Both the position numbers and the translations under genes were made by a program. 64,000 bases of DNA from JACVRW01 sp963746825 (lineage in GTDB: Bacteria; Actinomycetota; Thermoleophilia; Solirubrobacterales; Thermoleophilaceae). Positions within the stretch are counted from its first letter, which is position 1. Every line of letters starts with the position of its first letter. The notes beneath the pieces were generated by a model. It saw nothing but the letters and a program-made list of their open reading frames with translations. It was not told where the DNA came from and ran no database searches. Below, one piece after another: positions 35,157-42,774 of the stretch. The DNA is taken from assembly GCA_963746825.1 (NCBI GenBank), contig CAVVCU010000011.1:55494-119493 (forward strand). Reading direction: 5' to 3'.

Positions 35157-35603
35157 TCACCCGCCCCGCTGGTGAAAGTAGAACTCGGGCAGCGCAGCCT
35201 TGGCCACCTCGGCGGTGATCCGCTGCGCCAACTGGAGGTCGCCGGCTCGCACGGCGAGATCGTCGATGGTCACGATCCCCACCAGCAGCTCCGACTCGGT
35301 CACCGGCAGCCGCCGGATGCGGTGCTGGATCATGATCGCCACCGCCTCCTCGATGTCCATCTCGACCTCGCCGGTCACGATCGGCTGCGAAGCGTGAGCG
35401 CGCGCGGCGTCGCCCGGATCCACCTGGTCGGCCACCACGGCCAGGGCCAGATCGCGGTCGGTGATCACTCCCACGGGCCGGTCGCCCTCGCATACGACGA
35501 CCGAGCCGACGTTGCGATCGCGCATCAGCTCGCCCACCGCGCGCAGGCTGTCCCGGGTCTCCACGGTCACGACGCCCTGGGTCATGACATCTGAGATGCG
35601 CAC
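35157..35603 (-). CDS. Two-CBS-domain protein
   Basis: The 148-residue protein consists of two CBS motifs (ISDVMTQGVVTVETRDSL, GSVVVCEGDRPVGVITDRDL; then IRRLPVTESELLVGIVTIDDLA), a fold that senses adenine nucleotides and regulates partners. No catalytic domain is attached. GTG start at 35603, with TAAGGT 7 nt upstream. It leads the operon with the small protein and the membrane protein. Confidence 0.88.
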   Translation of the reverse strand: MRISDVMTQGVVTVETRDSLRAVGELMRDRNVGSVVVCEGDRPVGVITDRDLALAVVADQVDPGDAARAHASQPIVTGEVEMDIEEAVAIMIQHRIRRLPVTESELLVGIVTIDDLAVRAGDLQLAQRITAEVAKAALPEFYFHQRGG

Positions 35604-35610
35604 GGGGGCG

Positions 35611-35650
35611 ACCTTACCCCACCGGGTAGGGCGCGGGCGTTCCCTAGAAT
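35611..35650. promoter_or_regulatory. Divergent leaderless promoters (CBS gene and small-protein gene)
   Basis: TAAGGT on the minus strand (35611-35616) is 7 nt from the GTG at 35603. TAGAAT on the plus strand (35645-35650) is 6 nt from the ATG at 35657. Confidence 0.5.
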
Positions 35651-35656
35651 CGCCCT

Positions 35657-35935
35657 ATGTCTTCGGAAGACCCCTTTGGCGGCCTATTCGGCGATCCGGA
35701 CGAACTACGCCGGCGCATGGGCGAGTTCGCCGAGCAGATGCAGGGCGCCCAGAAGGTGGCGTGGGCCGACAACGCGATCAAGCTCGCGGTCGACATGACG
35801 GTCGCCGGCATCGCTCGCCTCAATCTCCAGGGCAACGCCGAGCAGCAGGCTCAGGACCTGCTGCAGGCGATGCGCGTGGTGTTCCCCGAGGCGGTCATTC
35901 TCGTGCGCGAGGCGCGCGAGGGCTTCGGGACCTAG
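35657..35935 (+). CDS. Small hypothetical protein
   Basis: The 92-residue, probably cytoplasmic protein is largely helical (DELRRRMGEFAEQMQGAQ, then an AVDMTVAGIARLNLQ region). No motif is recognised. The TAGAAT box 6 nt before the ATG supports expression. Its last 41 bp overlap the 3' end of the flippase-like gene on the other strand. Confidence 0.6.
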   Translation: MSSEDPFGGLFGDPDELRRRMGEFAEQMQGAQKVAWADNAIKLAVDMTVAGIARLNLQGNAEQQAQDLLQAMRVVFPEAVILVREAREGFGT

Positions 35936-36971
35936 ACCCGGCCTCGTCACCCCAGGGCTCGTCCGCGCGATCGTCGCGCAGATGCCCCTCGCGCCGAGCG
36001 GCCTCGTCCTCGCGGTCGCGCTTCCCGCGGTCGATCACCTCCCTGAAGCTGCGCACGCGGAAGATGAACACGAGCGCGGTGAAGCCGATCCCGAACGTGA
36101 GCGCGCCGATCGCGATCTGCTGGCCCACGGAGTAGGCGGCCACCGTCGAGCCGGCCGCGGTGCCCGAGAAGACCTTGGCCAGCAGCGCCTGCTGGACGCC
36201 CGCCCCCTGCGGGGTGAAGGGCACCGCGGCCGACACCGCGTTCACACCCAGCACGAGCAGCACGTTCTTCACCGACCCGCCGACGTTGAAGGCCTCGAGC
36301 AGCGCCCAGAAGGCGGCGAAGCGAAACCCCCAGGCCACGAACTGGACGGCGAACACCTCGCGCATGTAGCGCTGCCGGTTGCCGAGGATCGCGAAGCCCT
36401 GCTTCACGCGCTCCCAGAAGGCCTTCACGCGCACGCTCAACAGCGCGAACCCCACCAGCACTCCGATGGCAAGCGCGGTGATCAGGAACAGCGCGAAGCG
36501 CGGATGCTGCGCGAGGTACGACAGGTCGAAGGCGTTGAGATCGGCGAAGTCCGGGGGCTTGGGGAACACGCCCTGGGTGAAGGCGAAGATCAGGATCAGG
36601 CTTCCCATCGCAATGTCGAAGCCCAGCTCGACGACGAAGCTCGCCGCGACCGCCGGGTAGCTGGCATTCGGGACAGAGGTCTTGGTGAGGAACAGGCGCA
36701 CCACGTCGCCGCCGCGCGCAGGGATCACGGCGTTGAAGCCGTAGCCGGCGAAGTAGGCGCCCCAGATCTCGCGGAAGCGGATGCGCTCGGTCGGGTAGGC
36801 GGCGCGCAGGATGTTGAAGCTCGCCAGGGCCCGCAGGCTGAGGTAGCTCGTGAAGCAGGCGATGGCGATCAGCAGCGGCACCAGCCCGACGGAGGCGAGG
36901 TTGGAGACAAAGGAGTCGACTGCGTCGAAGAACGACCGAAAGGACTCGCCGATGTCCGCCGCGGGCGTCAC
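35895..36971 (-). CDS. Flippase-like membrane protein (lysylphosphatidylglycerol synthase TM domain family)
   Basis: The 358-residue protein has about eight transmembrane segments and features of the UPF0104/LPG_synthase_TM family: YLSLRALASFNILRAAYP, GYGFNAVIPARGGDVVR (the conserved N-x-x-x-P-x-R-x-G-x-x-x-R region), ASFVVELGFDI, and PFTPQGAGVQQALLA near the end. Members move lipid-linked molecules or form the membrane part of lipid aminoacylation enzymes; no acyltransferase domain is present here. The C-terminal tail is highly charged. GTG 36971 has TACCTT 7 nt upstream on its strand. Confidence 0.8.
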   Translation of the reverse strand: MTPAADIGESFRSFFDAVDSFVSNLASVGLVPLLIAIACFTSYLSLRALASFNILRAAYPTERIRFREIWGAYFAGYGFNAVIPARGGDVVRLFLTKTSVPNASYPAVAASFVVELGFDIAMGSLILIFAFTQGVFPKPPDFADLNAFDLSYLAQHPRFALFLITALAIGVLVGFALLSVRVKAFWERVKQGFAILGNRQRYMREVFAVQFVAWGFRFAAFWALLEAFNVGGSVKNVLLVLGVNAVSAAVPFTPQGAGVQQALLAKVFSGTAAGSTVAAYSVGQQIAIGALTFGIGFTALVFIFRVRSFREVIDRGKRDREDEAARREGHLRDDRADEPWGDEAGSRSRSPRAPRARE

Positions 36972-36978
36972 GGGACCA

Positions 36979-36988
36979 AAGGTACGGT
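36979..36988. promoter_or_regulatory. Overlapping face-to-face -10 boxes of a divergent pair
   Basis: In a 24-bp gap, TACCTT (minus strand, 36979-36984) and TACGGT (plus strand, 36983-36988) share the two TA positions 36983-36984. Each is exactly 7 nt from its own start codon, so polymerase bound at one promoter would block the other. Confidence 0.6.
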
Positions 36989-36995
36989 GCGCGGG

Positions 36996-37718
36996 ATGGA
37001 ACGCGCCGCCGAATCGCGCATCGCCCACGGCGATCTCGCTCTGCACAACCCGCTCTCCGAGGGCGATCTCGACGCGGCGATCGATCTTCTGGGCCTGGCG
37101 CCCGGCGCTCGGGTGCTCGAGGTGGGCTGCGGCAGCGGCGAGGCGCTGCGCCGCATCGCCGCGCGCTGGCCGGTGAAGGGTGTCGGCTACGACCTGGACC
37201 TGGAGCAGATCGAGCGCGGCCGCGGCGAAGCCGGCGCGGAGGTGGAGCTGATCGTCGCCGGCGCGCCGCCCGCCGGCGTCAACGAGCTCGTGGTGTGCAT
37301 CGCCTCCAGCCACGCGCTCGGGGGGTTTCCCGAGGCCCTCGGGCGGCTGCGCGAGCTGACCGTGCCCGGCGGCCAGGTTCTGCTCGGCGAGGGCTACTGG
37401 CGACGGCCGCCCAGCGACGAGTACCTGAGGGGGCTCGGCGATGCGACCGAGGACGAGCTGGCCGGCTACGGAGGGCTGCTGGATGCCGCGCAGGCCGCCG
37501 GTCTCGTCCCACTGTGGTCGTGCGTGGCCGGCGACGCCGATTGGGACCGCTACGAGTGGACGCAGGTGCTCAACTGCGAGCGCTGGGCCGAGCGCCACCC
37601 CCACGACCCCGCCGCCGGGCAGCTGCGCGAGCGAGCCGCCCGCACACGCACGCGCCTGGCCCTGCCCGGGGGCCGGGACACCCTGGGCTTCGCCCTGGTG
37701 CTGCTGCGCCGCGACTGA
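36996..37718 (+). CDS. SAM-dependent methyltransferase
   Basis: The 240-residue cytoplasmic protein has the SAM-binding motif VLEVGCGSGEALRRIA (about residue 40), GYDLDLEQI as motif II and VPGGQVLLGEGYWRRPP as the post-II region. It resembles small-molecule class I methyltransferases; the substrate is unknown. ATG 36996 is preceded at 7 nt by TACGGT. Confidence 0.85.
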   Translation: MERAAESRIAHGDLALHNPLSEGDLDAAIDLLGLAPGARVLEVGCGSGEALRRIAARWPVKGVGYDLDLEQIERGRGEAGAEVELIVAGAPPAGVNELVVCIASSHALGGFPEALGRLRELTVPGGQVLLGEGYWRRPPSDEYLRGLGDATEDELAGYGGLLDAAQAAGLVPLWSCVAGDADWDRYEWTQVLNCERWAERHPHDPAAGQLRERAARTRTRLALPGGRDTLGFALVLLRRD

Positions 37719-37752
37719 CGCCGGGCCGAACCGGACGGGCCGCGCGTGCGTA

Positions 37753-37758
37753 TAGCGT
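37753..37758 (+). promoter_or_regulatory. TANNNT -10 box, leaderless start
   Basis: TAGCGT (inside TATAGCGT) lies 6 nt before the sigma factor ATG at 37765. Confidence 0.45.
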
Positions 37759-37764
37759 GAGCGC

Positions 37765-38316
37765 ATGGCCCCGAGCGACGCCACGCTCGTGGAGCGCCTC
37801 CCGCTCGATGCCAGCGGTGACGAGCTGCGCGAGCTCTACCGACGCTACTCCGGCGAGCTCTACGGCTTCGCTCTGAACTCGCTCACCGACCGCGAGCTGG
37901 CCGAGGAGGTGGTGCAGGACGTGTTCGCGCGCGCCTGGCGCCACGCTGCCGACTACGACTCGCGGCGTGGAAGCGTTCGCACCTGGCTCTACGCCATCAC
38001 CCGCAACCGAATCGTGGATGCCCGGCGGCGGGCCGCCGCGCGGCCCGGGCTTGCCCAAGACCAGCACGAGAGCGCCCAGGAGGAGGAGCTCGACTCAGAG
38101 CTGGAGCAGGCCGTGCTGCGCTGGCAGATGGCCGCCGCCCTCACGCGGCTCTCGCCCGAGCACCGCGAGGTGATTCGCCTGGCCCACTTCGGCGGCCTCA
38201 GCCTGCGCGAGATCGCCGAGCGCAAGGGGATTCCGCTGGGCACGGTCAAGAGCCGAACCTCCTACGCGCTGCGGACGCTGCGCCTGATCCTCGACGAGAT
38301 GGAGGTGGGCCGGTGA
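37765..38316 (+). CDS. ECF-type RNA polymerase sigma factor
   Basis: The 183-residue protein has region 2 (ELYRRYSGELYGFAL, AEEVVQDVFARAWRHA, TWLYAITRNRIVDARRR) and region 4 with a helix-turn-helix (LRLSPEHREVIRLAHFGGLS-like segment, LREIAERKGIPLGTVKSRTSYALRTLR). It resembles SigK-type ECF factors that are held by zinc-containing anti-sigma factors. Its stop overlaps the GTG of the anti-sigma gene, which supports the pairing. Confidence 0.93.
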   Translation: MAPSDATLVERLPLDASGDELRELYRRYSGELYGFALNSLTDRELAEEVVQDVFARAWRHAADYDSRRGSVRTWLYAITRNRIVDARRRAAARPGLAQDQHESAQEEELDSELEQAVLRWQMAAALTRLSPEHREVIRLAHFGGLSLREIAERKGIPLGTVKSRTSYALRTLRLILDEMEVGR

Positions 38317-39005
38317 GCCGCTGCGCGACCCACGCTGAGCTGGTCGGCGGGTACGTGCTCGGCGCGCTCGAACCCGACGAGATGGAGGAGATGCGGCGCC
38401 ACGTGGCGGGCTGCCCCGCCTGCGGCCCGGAGGTGCGGCGCATGGCGGCGCTGCCCGCCCTGCTCGACACCGTGCAGCCCGGGGACGTGCCCCCTCCCAC
38501 CGCGTCGCCCGAGGTGGAGGAGGCGATCCTGGATCGGTTCGCCCGCGAGCATCGCCCCCGGCCGGCGGCGCCGCGGCGGAGGATGCTCGCCGTGGCCGGG
38601 GCGGCGGTGGCGGTGGCCGCGGCGGTGGTCGCCCTCCTGCTGCTGCCGCTCGGCGACGACGAGCAATCGAGCGCCTACGCCAGCGCGCGGCTCGCTCCGC
38701 TCGATGCCCGCTCCACGGCGCGGGCCACCGCCTACGTCGACGCCGTATCGGCCGGCACGCGGGTGACCCTCGGCGCGCGCGGGCTCGCCGAGGGAGGCGC
38801 GGCCTACGAGCTCTGGTGCGTGCGGGCCAACGGGGAGTGGGTGAGCGGCGGGACGTTTCGCTCGGGCCCCGACGGCCGTGCGCGAGCGCAGCTGACCGCG
38901 GCGGTGAAGCCGGGTGACTATCACGTGATCGTGATCACCCGCGCCCGGTCCTCCCGTGACTCCGGGCGTGGCGCGGCGCTGCTGCGCGGCAAGCTGCGCT
39001 ACTGA
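38313..39005 (+). CDS. Membrane-anchored anti-sigma factor (RskA-like)
   Basis: The 230-residue protein begins with an HxxxCxxC zinc-binding anti-sigma motif (RRHVAGCPACG, about residue 29-39), followed by a linker, one transmembrane segment (VAGAAVAVAAAVVALLLLPL, about residue 92-112) and an extracytoplasmic RskA-type domain (VTLGARGLAEGGAAYELWCVRANG...VITRA). It would hold the adjacent sigma factor at the membrane until a signal triggers proteolysis. Translationally coupled to the sigma gene (GTGA). Confidence 0.9.
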   Translation: MSRCATHAELVGGYVLGALEPDEMEEMRRHVAGCPACGPEVRRMAALPALLDTVQPGDVPPPTASPEVEEAILDRFAREHRPRPAAPRRRMLAVAGAAVAVAAAVVALLLLPLGDDEQSSAYASARLAPLDARSTARATAYVDAVSAGTRVTLGARGLAEGGAAYELWCVRANGEWVSGGTFRSGPDGRARAQLTAAVKPGDYHVIVITRARSSRDSGRGAALLRGKLRY

Positions 39006-39045
39006 ACGGCCGAACCGCGGGGCGCCCGCCTGCGTACACCGGCAC

Positions 39046-39504
39046 ATGCGCCCTCCATGCCCCGCCATGTTGATCACCCTCACCGCCTGCCTGCTGATCG
39101 CGCCCGGCTGCGGCGACGACTCCAATGAGGAGGGAGGGGGCGGCGGCTCGAGCGGCGGGGGCGGCTCGGCCTACGGCGGCCAGACGAAGGAGAAGGAGGA
39201 GAGCGGCGGCGCGGCGTCCGCGAAGCAGCTCAAGTTGACCGCCGACCCCGGCGGGGCCCTCAAGTTCGACAAGACGAGCCTCGCCACCAAGCCGGGCAAG
39301 GTCACCGTGGTGCTCGACAACCCCTCCTCGGTGCCCCACGCCATCGAGGTCGAAGGCGAGGGAGTCGAGGAGGAGGGCAAGACGGTCGGCAAGGGCGGGG
39401 TCTCGAAGGTGACGGTCGATCTCGAGGCCGGCGAATACGAGTACTACTGCCCGGTCGGCAACCACGCCGACGCCGGCATGGAGGGCACGCTCACCGTCCG
39501 CTGA
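39046..39504 (+). CDS. Cupredoxin-like lipoprotein
   Basis: The 152-residue protein has a lipoprotein signal (ACLLIAPGC), a Gly/Ser-rich linker and a cupredoxin domain. Copper ligands of the blue-copper type are visible: His in VPHAIEVEG, then Cys, His and Met in YYCPVGNHADAGMEG. It could carry electrons or bind copper outside the membrane. The start is ATG 39046 or the in-frame ATG 39067. It lies 40 bp after the anti-sigma gene and is the natural candidate target or sensor partner of that sigma system. Confidence 0.85.
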   Translation: MRPPCPAMLITLTACLLIAPGCGDDSNEEGGGGGSSGGGGSAYGGQTKEKEESGGAASAKQLKLTADPGGALKFDKTSLATKPGKVTVVLDNPSSVPHAIEVEGEGVEEEGKTVGKGGVSKVTVDLEAGEYEYYCPVGNHADAGMEGTLTVR

Positions 39505-39545
39505 GCGTCACGTCGCCACTGCTGCGCCGATCTGACGCGACTGAC

Positions 39546-40394
39546 TCACTTCAGCAGCTTCGACAGCCGGCGGTCCTTGAGCACCCGGCCTCCGGTCTGC
39601 TCCTCAGGGCAGTAACACATCACGTAGTCCTTGAAGTGGATCGCCTCGATCTTCGTCCCGCAGCGCGGACACGGCTCGCCAGCGCGGCGATGAACCCGCA
39701 GGGGCATCGGCAGCTTGTCGGGAATCCTGTCTCCGAGCACCTCCTCGTAGTGCTCGATCGCTCCGCCGAGCACCTCGTCGCAGGCTGAGCGCAGGCGCTC
39801 GCGGGCTTCGTCGTCGAGGTCCGAGCCCTTCTGGAAGGGCGACAGGTACGAGGTCCACAGCAGCTCGTCGACCCACGAGCGCCCGATGCCGGCGATCACC
39901 CGCTGGTCGCGCAGGAGCGGATGCAGGTGACGCGGCTGGTGGAGCAGGCGCTCGAACTCGTCGGGCGCCGGCGCGGGCAGGGCGTCCGGCCCCAGCGTGG
40001 CCACCGCCTCGTCGGCGGCCACCTCGCCCGCGGGCAGCAGCTTGCCCCACGCCCGCTGCTGGGTGCCGAACTCGCGCAGGCGCAGCTCGCGCTCGCCGTC
40101 GAGGCGCAGGAGCAGTCGCGACGCTCGGTCGCGCAGCGACGCCCGCTTGTCCCACAACTGCAGCCGGCCCGCCGACATGAGGTGAATGAGCAGGGTCAGG
40201 TCGCCGGCGTCGATCGCCAGCATCTTGCCGATGCGGCGCACCCCGTCGATGTTGCGCCCGGTCAGGGCGTCGAGGGGCGGGTCGAAGCTCTTCATCGTGA
40301 CCATCCCCGGCGCCAGCGCGGACTCGATCTGCGCGCCGGCGGCGCCTCGCGAGAGGCGGCGCGCGGTGATCTCGACCTCGGGCAGCTCGGGCAT
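39546..40394 (-). CDS. mutM: Formamidopyrimidine/endonuclease VIII-type DNA glycosylase
   Basis: The 282-residue protein begins PELPEVE, so the catalytic N-terminal Pro2 and Glu3 are present. The H2TH region (GIGRSWVDELLWTSYLSPFQKGS) and a C-terminal zinc finger (CPRCGTK...CYCPEEQTGG) complete the Fpg/Nei fold. It removes oxidised bases such as 8-oxoguanine and cleaves the strand. Fpg versus Nei specificity is not settled by sequence alone. The ATG at 40394 is supported by a TAACCT box 7 nt upstream. Confidence 0.9.
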   Translation of the reverse strand: MPELPEVEITARRLSRGAAGAQIESALAPGMVTMKSFDPPLDALTGRNIDGVRRIGKMLAIDAGDLTLLIHLMSAGRLQLWDKRASLRDRASRLLLRLDGERELRLREFGTQQRAWGKLLPAGEVAADEAVATLGPDALPAPAPDEFERLLHQPRHLHPLLRDQRVIAGIGRSWVDELLWTSYLSPFQKGSDLDDEARERLRSACDEVLGGAIEHYEEVLGDRIPDKLPMPLRVHRRAGEPCPRCGTKIEAIHFKDYVMCYCPEEQTGGRVLKDRRLSKLLK

Positions 40395-40401
40395 CGCCTC
40401 A

Positions 40402-40411
40402 AGGTTAGGCT
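40402..40411. promoter_or_regulatory. Overlapping face-to-face -10 boxes of mutM and the rpiB-like gene
   Basis: TAACCT (minus, 40402-40407) and TAGGCT (plus, 40406-40411) share TA at 40406-40407, in a 24-bp gap. Each box is 7 nt from its start codon, the same geometry as at 36.98 kb. Confidence 0.6.
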
Positions 40412-40418
40412 GCAACCG

Positions 40419-40856
40419 ATGAGGATCTCCGTCGCCGCAGATGAGCGCACCGGCGTGGCCGACGCCGTGGTCGAGGAGCTGAGCCGGCGCGGCCACGAGC
40501 TGGTGGCGCACGGGGCGCTCAACCCCGGCGAGCGCGACGACTGGGCCTGGTGCTCAGAGGCGGCCGCGCGTGACGTGACCGCGGGCCGCGCGGATCAGGC
40601 CGTGGTGTGCTGCTGGACGGGCACGGGCGCGTCGATCGCGGCGAACAAGGTGCCCGGGGCGAGGGCCGCCCTCTGCGCCGACGCGGAGACCGCCCGCGGC
40701 GCTCGCCGCTGGAACGACGCCAACGTGCTCGCCCTCTCGCTGCGCACGACCAGCCCGGCGCTGCTCGGGGAGATCCTCGACGCCTGGTTCGAGGCCGGGC
40801 CCAGCGAGGACGAGGACGACCGGGCCAACGTTCGTCACGTCGACGAGATCGCCTGA
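40419..40856 (+). CDS. RpiB/LacAB-family sugar-phosphate isomerase
   Basis: The 145-residue protein matches the RpiB/LacA/LacB family, which interconverts ribose-5-phosphate and ribulose-5-phosphate or related sugars: ISVAADERTG at the N-terminus, VVCCWTGTGASIAANKVPGARAALC (anion-binding loop and active-site Cys region) and RRWNDANVLALSLRTT. The third element usually reads HNDANVL; here Trp replaces His. rpe lies 8 kb away. The last 22 bp overlap the exporter gene on the other strand. Confidence 0.85.
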   Translation: MRISVAADERTGVADAVVEELSRRGHELVAHGALNPGERDDWAWCSEAAARDVTAGRADQAVVCCWTGTGASIAANKVPGARAALCADAETARGARRWNDANVLALSLRTTSPALLGEILDAWFEAGPSEDEDDRANVRHVDEIA

Positions 40857-42076
40857 GCGTGCGGCCCCGGAAGGGGGTTGCGCTCGGGGTCGCGCACGCC
40901 CGGCACGAAGAGGATGAAGAACGTGAGCAGGCCCACCCCGCCGGCCAGCGCCAGGGTGGTGCGCGCGCCCAGCCATTCGGCCACCGGCCCGGTTAGTGCG
41001 AACGACAACGGGACGAGTCCGATGGAGACGAACCAGTCGAGGCTCGACACGCGGCCCAGCATCTCGGCGGGGACGAGCGTGTTCACCAGCGTGGCCCACA
41101 CCACCATCCCCGCCGTGGCGAAGCCGAAGGAGAAGAAGGCGATCGCGCACATCTGCCAGGCCGCGCTGGAGATGGCCAGGCCGATATCGAGCGTGGTGCC
41201 GATCCCCCAGGCCCCCCACATGAAGGTGACGTGGCGGCGCGGTGCGCCGGTGCGGCTGAGCAGCAGCGCCGCGGCGATCGACCCCAGGCCGCCGGCGGCC
41301 ATGACGGTGCCGAAGGTGGCCGCGCTGCCACCCAGCTCGTTGCGGATGATGTAGGGCAGCAGCACCTCGAAGGGCCCGTAGGTCACGAGCAGGAAGAGCG
41401 CCGCCCCGGCCAGCGTGGCCCACAGCCACGCGTGCGCGCGGACGTAGGCGAAGCCCTCCATGAGGTCCTTGCGAAAGGAATGGCTCTCCTCGCGCGGCGC
41501 CGGCTGGCGCGACATCAGAGAGACGATGATGGCCGACCCGAGGAAGGTGAGCGCGTCGACGAGGAAGGCCGTGCCCACGTCGAACACGGTGATCAGCAGT
41601 CCGCCCAGCGCCGGGCCGGCGAAGCGCAGGCCGAGCGGCTCCATCAGCTCGCGCAGCGTGTTGGCCTGCATCAGCTGCTCGCGCGGGACCACGTCGGGCA
41701 CGATCGCGCTGAACGCGGGCAGGAACAGCGCCTCGCCGGCGCCGTACACCACCACCAGCGCGATCACGTGCCACAGCTCCACGACACCGGCGAGCGAGAG
41801 GGTCGCGATGGCGCCGATGGCAGCGCAGCGGATCAGGTCGGACAGCACCAGCAGGCGGCGGCGCTCGAAGCGGTCGCTCAGCACCCCGGCCAGCAGCAGG
41901 CCGAGCACCATCGGCAGCGTCCAGGCCAGGCCGACGATGGCCAGTGCGCCCGGCTCGTTGGAGAGGTCGTACACGAGCCACGCGATCGCGACGAGATAGA
42001 TCCCGTCGCCGACAAGCGACACGGACTGCCCCATCCAGAGCAGCCGAAAGTCCCGGTGACGAAGCGTGCGCAGCAT
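40835..42076 (-). CDS. MFS exporter (DHA3/EntS-like)
   Basis: The 413-residue protein has about 12 transmembrane segments. It begins LRHRDFRLLWMGQSVSLVGDGIYLVAIAWLVYDL and contains GVLSDRFERRRLLVLSDL and PREQLMQANTLRELMEPLG, features of the DHA3 drug/siderophore exporter group. ATG 42076 is preceded at 9 nt by TAGTGT. The substrate is unknown. Confidence 0.87.
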   Translation of the reverse strand: MLRTLRHRDFRLLWMGQSVSLVGDGIYLVAIAWLVYDLSNEPGALAIVGLAWTLPMVLGLLLAGVLSDRFERRRLLVLSDLIRCAAIGAIATLSLAGVVELWHVIALVVVYGAGEALFLPAFSAIVPDVVPREQLMQANTLRELMEPLGLRFAGPALGGLLITVFDVGTAFLVDALTFLGSAIIVSLMSRQPAPREESHSFRKDLMEGFAYVRAHAWLWATLAGAALFLLVTYGPFEVLLPYIIRNELGGSAATFGTVMAAGGLGSIAAALLLSRTGAPRRHVTFMWGAWGIGTTLDIGLAISSAAWQMCAIAFFSFGFATAGMVVWATLVNTLVPAEMLGRVSSLDWFVSIGLVPLSFALTGPVAEWLGARTTLALAGGVGLLTFFILFVPGVRDPERNPLPGPHAQAISST

Positions 42077-42085
42077 CCGCTCAGG

Positions 42086-42091
42086 ACACTA
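42086..42091 (-). promoter_or_regulatory. TANNNT -10 box
   Basis: TAGTGT (minus strand) lies 9 nt before the exporter ATG at 42076. Confidence 0.4.
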
Positions 42092-42110
42092 CGCGGGGTC
42101 TACCCGTCGC

Positions 42111-42713
42111 TCAGTCGAGCCCGAAGGAGTTCTTCGCGGTGGCCCTCTTGTCGAAATCGTCGACCAGGGTCAACGTGCCGCGGTACTGGCCCGCCTTGAG
42201 GTTCCTCAGCCGGAAGGAGTGCTTGCCCTTCTTGACGCGCCCCTTCTTTACCGTCCGTGAGCTCGGCCCCCTGAGCTTGTAGGTGACCGTGGCCGCCTCG
42301 TTGAGCTCGTAGGTGATCTTCACGTAGTCGCCGACCTCCCTGTCCCTGAGGCGGTCGACCGTGTCCCTCACCGCGTCCTCGCCGACCACGATCGTCCCCT
42401 TCATGAACGACGCGTGCGGGATGCAGATGTAGCCGAAGCGGCCCGGCGTGTTGAAGGTCTTCTGGTAGGTGGTGCCGGCGGCGTTGGTGGCCGGGCCCGA
42501 GTTCCAGTTCTCGGCCTGGCCGCGGGTGGCGGTGGTGGTGTGCCCCTCATTGATGAAGTTCCAGATCACGGTGTCGCCCACCGCAACCCTCTGGTCGGCC
42601 GGCCGGAACTCGAAGTCGACCGCTTCGATCGGCACATCGGCGGCCATGGCGGGCGAGGCGAGGCCGACGGCCAGCGTGGCGGCCAGGGGAATCAGCAGGC
42701 GAGGGAGGCGCAT
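42111..42713 (-). CDS. Secreted plastocyanin-like protein
   Basis: The 200-residue protein has a signal peptide (LLIPLAATLAVGLASPAMAA) and a cupredoxin domain with candidate copper ligands: His in INEGHTTTA and the Cys-His-Met group in YICIPHASFMKG. The C-terminal 90 residues (about 110-200) form a separate basic beta-rich domain with many lysines (VKKGRVKKGKHSFRLRNLKAG). It should act outside the membrane as an electron carrier or copper binder. It is the second cupredoxin in 3 kb but is not in the sigma-factor operon. Confidence 0.83.
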   Translation of the reverse strand: MRLPRLLIPLAATLAVGLASPAMAADVPIEAVDFEFRPADQRVAVGDTVIWNFINEGHTTTATRGQAENWNSGPATNAAGTTYQKTFNTPGRFGYICIPHASFMKGTIVVGEDAVRDTVDRLRDREVGDYVKITYELNEAATVTYKLRGPSSRTVKKGRVKKGKHSFRLRNLKAGQYRGTLTLVDDFDKRATAKNSFGLD

Positions 42714-42720
42714 GATCGGA

Positions 42721-42765
42721 ACCCTAGACACCACGAACCGCCCAACGATGCGGTCTACGTAGGAT
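42721..42765. promoter_or_regulatory. Divergent leaderless promoters (cupredoxin and phosphotransferase genes)
   Basis: TAGGGT on the minus strand (42721-42726) is 7 nt from the ATG at 42713. TAGGAT on the plus strand (42760-42765) is 9 nt from the ATG at 42775. Confidence 0.5.
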
Positions 42766-42774
42766 CTTCGGGCC

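Noticed and set aside
35895..37784. A 629-codon minus-strand frame as a single membrane protein
   Set aside because: The first 270 codons are antisense to the methyltransferase gene; a GTG at 36971 with a -10 box gives the normal flippase-like length.
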